Source: Bacteroidota bacterium (GTDB taxonomy: Bacteria > Bacteroidota > Rhodothermia > Balneolales > Balneolaceae). From it: DNA of 19,126 bases. Made by a program: the position numbers and the translations under genes. Positions 15,801 to 19,126 of the stretch are shown one piece after another. Positions within the stretch are counted from its first letter, which is position 1; every line of letters starts with the position of its first letter. Location of the stretch: the NCBI GenBank assembly GCA_024635465.1, contig JAGXIS010000184.1, positions 1 through 19,126 on the forward strand, written 5' to 3'. The notes beneath the pieces were generated by a model that saw only the letters and a list, made by a program, of their open reading frames with translations, did no database searches and was not told the origin of the DNA.

Positions 15801-16926
15801 ATGAATTAAGAATCTTATCATCGTGTTTGGACCCTAACAGAAGAACTCCCAACACTTCTTCATTATAGACAATCGGGATTCCCATAGCGGAGTTTAAACC
15901 AGCCTCTTTAGCTGCCTTTTTTCTAGTAAATTTTTTGAGTTTACCCAGGTCATCCCAAATCTCTGTTTTTTTACCATTCCAGACTGATCCAGGTAAACCA
16001 ATCCCCTTTTTAAAAACTTTTATTTCACTGCTCTTTTCATAAAAAACTGAAGTGAAATCACTCTTCGGATAAGTAGTTGTTAAACTTAAAAGTCTCTGAT
16101 CTCGGCTGATAAGCCAAATCTCACCCCAATGGAACTCTCCGGCATCTACTATATAAGTCAATAGATCTTCCAGAGTTTTTAATAAGATTTTTTCCTGACC
16201 GAAAATCTGACGAATATCAGCTAGTAATTTTTTTTGCTCTAATTCATTTTGTTGACGGGTTACATCATTGCTAACAATCATTATCCGCGTTTGGTCTGCA
16301 AAACTGAATTTCTGACCTGAAACATCCATTTTGACTATGGACCCATCTTTCTTTAGATGATTATAGACTCCAAAACGGAGAATGCCTGAAGATGTCTTGT
16401 ACTTTTCGATAGCTCTCATCAGATCAGGAATATCCTTTTCAATTCTCAAATCCTGAATTTTCATGTTGAGAAATTCCTCTCTTGAATATCCGTAGTGATT
16501 AATAGCTGCTTTATTGACATCTAAGAATTGCAGAGTTTCCAGATCATAAACATATTTTGGGATGGGGCTTAGGTCAAAAAGGATTTGATACATCTCTTCT
16601 GAACTTTTTATCTCATTGCCAACTCCTACACTATTTGAAATTAGTTTCCCAATAAAATTGAACTGCTTGTCTGTAGAATCCCATAATACTGAACAGTCTA
16701 ATAGAATATCATGTCCATCTCTATGAATATGTCTGATTTTACTATTGGAAAAATTATCTTCTGAACTCTCTTTGGATATAGCTTTTTCCCACTTTTTTAA
16801 ATCATTTTCATGAACAAATTCACTATACAGTCTGCCCTTTAATTTGGAAGGTGTAAACCCCAGAATCTCTTTTGATGCTATATTAATCCACAAGATTTTA
16901 CCCTCAGCATCAAGGGTGCAGACCAA
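12826..16926 (-). CDS. multi-PAS/GAF sensor histidine kinase (about eight PAS domains)
   Basis: A 1366-residue kinase without transmembrane segments, so a cytoplasmic multi-input sensor. Approximate order: PAS1 1-98, PAS2 110-225, GAF 240-395, PAS3 400-508, PAS4 515-628, PAS5 634-754, PAS6 757-875, PAS7 887-993, PAS8 1003-1122, coiled linker 1123-1147, HisKA with the H-box SHDLQEPLR (H1157), and the ATPase domain from about 1255 with QNLIGNAVKF (N box), DNGIGI (1301-1306) and GTGMGLAIVKK (1329-1339). All catalytic boxes look intact, so it should autophosphorylate. PAS4 and PAS6 are clearly duplicated copies. The open frame starts at TTG 16926, but the same frame continues upstream through a TAG to ATG 16968; PAS1 would lose its leading helix if TTG is used. 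Likely partner: the Rcp1-like regulator just downstream. The ligands are unknown. Confidence 0.9.
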   Translation of the reverse strand: MVCTLDAEGKILWINIASKEILGFTPSKLKGRLYSEFVHENDLKKWEKAISKESSEDNFSNSKIRHIHRDGHDILLDCSVLWDSTDKQFNFIGKLISNSVGVGNEIKSSEEMYQILFDLSPIPKYVYDLETLQFLDVNKAAINHYGYSREEFLNMKIQDLRIEKDIPDLMRAIEKYKTSSGILRFGVYNHLKKDGSIVKMDVSGQKFSFADQTRIMIVSNDVTRQQNELEQKKLLADIRQIFGQEKILLKTLEDLLTYIVDAGEFHWGEIWLISRDQRLLSLTTTYPKSDFTSVFYEKSSEIKVFKKGIGLPGSVWNGKKTEIWDDLGKLKKFTRKKAAKEAGLNSAMGIPIVYNEEVLGVLLLGSKHDDKILNSLRHLYSDLETIIGSELKRKQLEEDYNQIFNTAPDIICMIDFESSFKRINPAGCKLLGYSEDELLNMPYAELVLPDDRLKFENQIKEYSQKETASNFVHRVLTRSGETVWLDWNLSNYNEDGLSYGVAKNITEQNELQKLLDDATELAKIGGWEVDLISNTVYWSTMTRKLHEVDPDYEPDLETAINFYRDDVRENVKNYVGRAIETGESWDFELPIITAKGRERWIKSIGKVEYRKNKPSRIVGSFQDIHDRKITELRLQNTADNIPGAIFQYVLYPDGTDKITYLTKGAELLWGHTADECMENIELIWNQTREGGDFEVVKNTIIKSAETLEPWHCQYRSRLPDGNLLWHDGHGKPRKQPDGSIIWDSLIIDITNQKEMESLLARASEMANIGSWEMDLRQEGTEEIYWSPMTRKILEVDESYNPTLSQGFEFYSDEGKEEIQKAVDQLINSGKSFDLELLVITKKRNEKWIRCIGEAEFANKKLIKIFGSFQDITKRKKAELAAQESLMDRNTILESISDAFFAVDWEWKVTYWNREAEELMNKKSSEVVGKNLWEEYADAVGLELYTQFHRAVDTGKSIFFESYYPKADKWFEVSVYPSDNGLSVYFRDITLRKFANEKIRQSNERFENVAKATNDAIYDWNIENNELFLGEGFNVLFGHDIKTVPSVESWPDHLHPDDKNRVMDEFISGLKNKKETNLFSEYQYLKADGTYAYVINRGIIIRDESGVAKRIVGAVTDITERKNYEESLQKLNENLEQHAKELAISNSELEQFAFVTSHDLQEPLRMISSFLTQLERKYGDQLDEKAHQYIHFAVDGAKRMRQIILDLLDFSTIGKSIDLKEDVDINEIVEETCQLLRKVIEETGAIIVKESLPIIKAQRVVIAQIFQNLIGNAVKFSHKEPPPKVVISASEKKNEWIFTVKDNGIGIDEEYFDKIFTIFQKLHQNEEYDGTGMGLAIVKKSVENLGGKIWVESTPGEGSSFMFTIKK

Positions 16927-16929
16927 ATC

Positions 16930-16968
16930 CTAAGATTCATCCACAATTTTTTGAAGTATTTTAATCAT
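16930..16968 (-). other. in-frame upstream start and amber codon before the kinase frame
   Basis: On the minus strand an ATG at 16968 opens the same frame as the kinase. It encodes M-I-K-I-L-Q-K-I-V-D-E-S and then TAG (16932-16930), after which the frame continues D-L-V-C-T-L-D. PAS domains commonly read E-S-S-D at this point, and PAS7 of the same protein has E-S-I-S-D-A. A TCG-to-TAG change of one base explains the pattern. Another TAG immediately precedes the ATG, so this is the furthest possible start. Confidence 0.8.
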
Positions 16969-17045
16969 CTAACTTGAGTACTTTTATCTCACTTCTTTGA
17001 ACAGGACCATCATACAGTACAATTAACAACTCCCTACTACTCGTG

Positions 17046-17067
17046 AATATTAAATTTTTTTAATATT
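17046..17067. repeat. 9-bp AT inverted repeat upstream of the kinase
   Basis: AATATTAAA (17046-17054) and TTTAATATT (17059-17067) flank a TTTT loop, about 80 bases before the kinase ATG at 16968. It resembles the palindrome at 3671-3688 in front of the other response regulator. The rest of the 16969-17122 gap shows nothing I can name. Confidence 0.35.
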
Positions 17068-17122
17068 TATTCAATATCTCTATAAGTTCCAATAATTACT
17101 AACACTTATTTTCCAACAAGCT

Positions 17123-17827
17123 TTAACAGACCTTTTTATTCATTTCCCGTTCAACAGCCTTCCAGTTAGGCATTTGACCGGTCAAAATTCCCTTAAAACG
17201 AGCATTATGGGATCGTTCAATCAAATGTGCTATTTCATGCAGTACAACATAATCCAGATAATGGATCGGTTTTTTTGCCAATTCAAGGCTCAACCAGATT
17301 CGAGCTGCGTGTATGTTGCAGGTACCCCAGCGGGTTTTCATCTTTTTTACGTTCCATTCCTTTACTTTCACGCCAAGACCTTTTTCCCACTTTTCGATTA
17401 ATGCCGGAATTCTCTTTTTGAGCTCTTTTCTGTACCACTCCCTCATCACTTTCTCGCGGGTTACAACATCACTTCCCGGCCTTATAGTCATAATGATATC
17501 ATCATCTTCTAACTGAACGAATGGTTTCTGATTGGCAAGCTTGATTACCATCCTGTAGGGTTCTCCAAAATAGAAGTGCGTTTCATCTTTTTGATATATC
17601 GGAGCAATACTTTTCGGGCGTGACTCAATAATTTGAAGATGTTTTTTGATCCATCCAACTCTCTTTGAAATGAACTCTTGCACCCACTTCGTAGAAATAT
17701 GTTGAGGCATGGATACCCGCACCTTTCCGGATGATCTGTAAACAACTAAATTGATATTTTTGATATTTTTCCGAATCACATCCACCTTGATTCCGGAAAA
17801 ATCCAGTTGAAACACGTCTCTATTCAT
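17123..17827 (-). CDS. YgjP-type zinc metallopeptidase (DUF45/SprT-like)
   Basis: A 234-residue cytoplasmic protein of the YgjP/DUF45 group, often annotated as an M48-like or SprT-like metallopeptidase. The zinc site is HEIAH (197-201), with the third ligand probably H207 in ERSHNARF; E198 is the catalytic base. The family's conserved TRWGTC (165-170) and LSLELAKKP segments precede it, as does the YRKELKKRIPALIEKW helix. Length fits the family. No signal peptide is present. The ATG at 17827 is supported by the immediate match to the family N-terminus with its strand-rich region. It is on the same strand as the kinase but separated by about 155 bases, so it is probably an independent unit. Its physiological substrate is not known. 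Confidence 0.92.
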   Translation of the reverse strand: MNRDVFQLDFSGIKVDVIRKNIKNINLVVYRSSGKVRVSMPQHISTKWVQEFISKRVGWIKKHLQIIESRPKSIAPIYQKDETHFYFGEPYRMVIKLANQKPFVQLEDDDIIMTIRPGSDVVTREKVMREWYRKELKKRIPALIEKWEKGLGVKVKEWNVKKMKTRWGTCNIHAARIWLSLELAKKPIHYLDYVVLHEIAHLIERSHNARFKGILTGQMPNWKAVEREMNKKVC

Positions 17828-17954
17828 GAATTATTATTTAATTCGCTCTTAAAATTATTATCGTGAATTGTTTTGAGATAAGAAAGTCCGTTTTATAATT
17901 GCAGACTTAAATAAATGTATAAAAGTAATCACTCGAGAGTATGGGAAAACAAAG

Positions 17955-17962
17955 CAAACATA
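17955..17962 (-). promoter_or_regulatory. possible TAnnTTTG promoter element for the metallopeptidase gene
   Basis: Read on the minus strand this is TATGTTTG, a full match to TAnnTTTG. It lies about 128 bases upstream of the ATG at 17827, within the divergent gap 17828-18011. No -33 TTG is found at normal spacing, so the call is weak. Confidence 0.25.
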
Positions 17963-18011
17963 AATTAGTATTCTTCGTATCGTCTTCTGATCAAGCAACT
18001 AAATTTAGTCT

Positions 18012-18947
18012 ATGAAATCGCAACTACACACAATCCTTGGTGCGAATGGCGCAACCGGCATTGGAATCATTAGGGAGCTTAAAATCAGAAAATTACCCAT
18101 CCGGGCAGTGTCCCGATCACAAAAACCTCAGGATGGAATGGAAACTATGCAAGCCGATCTGCTCAATCCTCAAGCTACACGTGATGCAGTCAAAGGTTCC
18201 GGTTATGTTTACCTGGCAGTAGGCCTACCGTATAGCTCACAAATATGGAATAAACAGTGGCCTGTCATCATGCAGAATGTAATCGAGGCTTGTTCAGAGA
18301 ACGATGCCACGTTGATCTTTCTGGATAATATGTACATGTATGAACACCCATTGCCTGTACCTTTTGATGAAGATCAATCTCAAAAAACCAGTACTGTTAA
18401 AGGTAAAATTCGAAAAAAAATTTCGTCAATGCTCTTGAATGCTATTTCAAGGGGTAAAATAGATGGTGTTATCGGTCGGGCGGCCGACTTTTATGGTTCT
18501 CACGCTCAAAATAGCCTATTCTATATCTCATTCCTTGAAAGAATGCTCGATGGCAAAAACCCACAACTGTTGGTTAAACCGGATGTTTTGCATACCTACG
18601 CAAACACAACAGATAACGGACGTGCCTTGGTTGAATTGGCACTCGATAGCACTACTTATGGGCAAGTTTGGCACTTGCCTGTTGGTAAACCGATTACATT
18701 TCATGAGATACTGGATATCTGTAACAAACAGTTAGACAGTGATTTCAAACTATCTGTAATTGCCAGTCCCGTCCGGAAAATATTAATGCTCTTTATGAAG
18801 CCACTCAGAGAGCTGGAAGAGATGCGGTATCAATTCGATCAGCCTTACGTAATGTCCTGGAAAAAATTCAGAAATCACTTTCCTGATTTTAAAGTTACAA
18901 CTTATAAGGATGGGATAAGAGATATGATTAAGACGTTGGGTAAGTAA
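18012..18947 (+). CDS. atypical SDR / NAD-dependent epimerase-like protein
   Basis: A 311-residue Rossmann-fold protein of the NAD(P)-dependent epimerase/dehydratase (extended or atypical SDR) type. The nucleotide loop is GANGATGIG (10-18), followed by LPIRAVSR (28-35) with the basic residues that often favour NADP(H). A MQADLLNPQ segment (46-54) and a VYLAVGLPY strand (66-74) follow the family pattern. The region of the usual Tyr-x3-Lys pair reads DNMYMYEHP (105-113) and has no Lys at the expected place, so catalysis may differ or be absent. A later VIGRAADFYG (153-162) matches the sugar-epimerase-like R-x-x-x-F/Y-G block. Start ATG 18012 directly precedes the first strand. It is transcribed divergently from the metallopeptidase gene. 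The substrate is unknown. Confidence 0.88.
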   Translation: MKSQLHTILGANGATGIGIIRELKIRKLPIRAVSRSQKPQDGMETMQADLLNPQATRDAVKGSGYVYLAVGLPYSSQIWNKQWPVIMQNVIEACSENDATLIFLDNMYMYEHPLPVPFDEDQSQKTSTVKGKIRKKISSMLLNAISRGKIDGVIGRAADFYGSHAQNSLFYISFLERMLDGKNPQLLVKPDVLHTYANTTDNGRALVELALDSTTYGQVWHLPVGKPITFHEILDICNKQLDSDFKLSVIASPVRKILMLFMKPLRELEEMRYQFDQPYVMSWKKFRNHFPDFKVTTYKDGIRDMIKTLGK

Positions 18948-18971
18948 CTAATTAATTTAATAACATATCTC

Positions 18972-18982
18972 TTTTTTTTTTT
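18972..18982 (+). other. T11 homopolymer after the epimerase-like gene
   Basis: Eleven consecutive T residues lie 24 bases after the stop. Only a weak 6-bp stem (AATAAC 18959-18964 with GTTATT 18984-18989) is available and it encloses the T-run, so this is a poor match to an intrinsic terminator. Confidence 0.3.
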
Positions 18983-18987
18983 CGTTA

Positions 18988-19017
18988 TTGATACTACTAA
19001 ATATTATTCAAAATTTG
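18988..19017 (+). promoter_or_regulatory. possible promoter of the antitoxin gene
   Basis: TTG at 18988-18990 and AAAATTTG at 19010-19017 are spaced by 19 bases, as in Bacteroidota promoters; the -7 box misses the first T of TAnnTTTG. The start of transcription would fall close to the ATG at 19024, giving an almost leaderless message. Confidence 0.3.
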
Positions 19018-19023
19018 TTTCTT

Positions 19024-19126
19024 ATGTCTACTCTATCCGAAATCAAACAAATGTCAAAACAAGAAAAATTGCACTTGATGGAAACCATTTGGCAACAGCT
19101 TAGTGTTGATGAGGAGCAACTTGAAG
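19024..19126 (+). CDS. addiction-module antitoxin, 3' partial (Unstab_antitox family)
   Basis: Thirty-four codons are present before the window ends. The N-terminus reads M-S-T-L-S-E-I-K-Q-M-S-K-Q-E-K-L, then HLMETIWQQLSVDEEQLE. This pattern (short lead, E-I-K-x-x-S-x-x-E-K/R-x-x-L-x-E-x-I/L-W, then a stretch of acidic residues) is that of the small addiction-module component family (PF09720/TIGR02574), whose members are usually about 70-80 residues and are encoded just before a RelE/ParE-type toxin. The ATG at 19024 fits the family start. The toxin gene, if any, lies beyond the window. Function is assigned by N-terminal resemblance only. Confidence 0.7.
   Translation, partial: MSTLSEIKQMSKQEKLHLMETIWQQLSVDEEQLE

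Noticed and set aside
17174..17516. Plus-strand open frames opposite the metallopeptidase gene
   Set aside because: They overlap the conserved zinc-site coding region on the other strand and look like shadows.
18037..18735. Alternative plus-strand frames within the epimerase-like gene
   Set aside because: The longer frame has a clear nucleotide-binding motif; the shorter ones do not resemble any family.
18959..18989. Classical intrinsic terminator around the T11 run
   Set aside because: The only stem is 6 AT-rich pairs that enclose the T-run, the wrong geometry for a terminator.
1..19126. CRISPR arrays, tRNA/rRNA genes, insertion sequences or phage attachment sites
   Set aside because: No regularly spaced repeats, cloverleaf patterns, transposase-like frames or terminal inverted repeats were seen by eye.

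Overview
The window looks like a chromosomal segment from a low-GC, Gram-negative marine bacterium of the Bacteroidota/Balneolota/Rhodothermota side of the tree. The support is: an ECF sigma factor followed by a protein with a PorT-like beta-barrel, a DUF5777-type barrel, Rcp1-like response regulators, a very long soluble PAS/GAF histidine kinase, several lipoproteins with Bacteroidota-style lipoboxes, and a TAnnTTTG promoter element. A family-level placement (for example Balneolaceae) is my inference and was not tested.

Layout. (1) 1-3204, plus strand: an operon of an SDR oxidoreductase (5' end cut by the window), a class-3-like aldehyde dehydrogenase and a YhdH/AcuI-type enoyl/acryloyl reductase. 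Together they suggest aldehyde or short-chain acyl redox metabolism. (2) 3182-3610, minus: an orphan CheY-like response regulator whose end overlaps that operon. (3) 4054-7890, plus: ECF sigma factor, then an anti-sigma-like protein carrying a C-terminal barrel, a monoheme c-type cytochrome lipoprotein, a secreted YceI protein and a DUF5777 barrel. (4) 8045-10966, minus, convergent to block 3: a DUF305 lipoprotein with a Met/His-rich linker, then an LVIVD-repeat beta-propeller lipoprotein, closed by a good hairpin terminator. (5) 11099-16968, minus: a two-component block made of an eight-PAS plus GAF histidine kinase, an Rcp1-like receiver, and a REC-PAS protein that ends after a histidine-kinase-type dimerisation helix and has no ATPase domain. 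(6) 17123-17827, minus: a YgjP-type zinc metalloprotease. (7) 18012-18947, plus: an atypical NAD(P)-dependent epimerase-like SDR. (8) 19024-end: the start of an addiction-module antitoxin.

The most unusual points are these. The kinase reading frame extends upstream to an ATG but is interrupted by one in-frame amber codon, exactly where PAS domains normally have Ser. The sigma factor has an ATG placed one base out of frame before its TTG start. Blocks 3 and 4 form a concentrated set of envelope redox or metal-type proteins (heme lipoprotein, YceI, barrels, Met/His-rich lipoprotein, His-decorated propeller), partly under an ECF sigma factor. The REC-PAS-DHp protein next to the large kinase may be a phosphorelay partner. 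I see no tRNA, rRNA, CRISPR array or insertion sequence.
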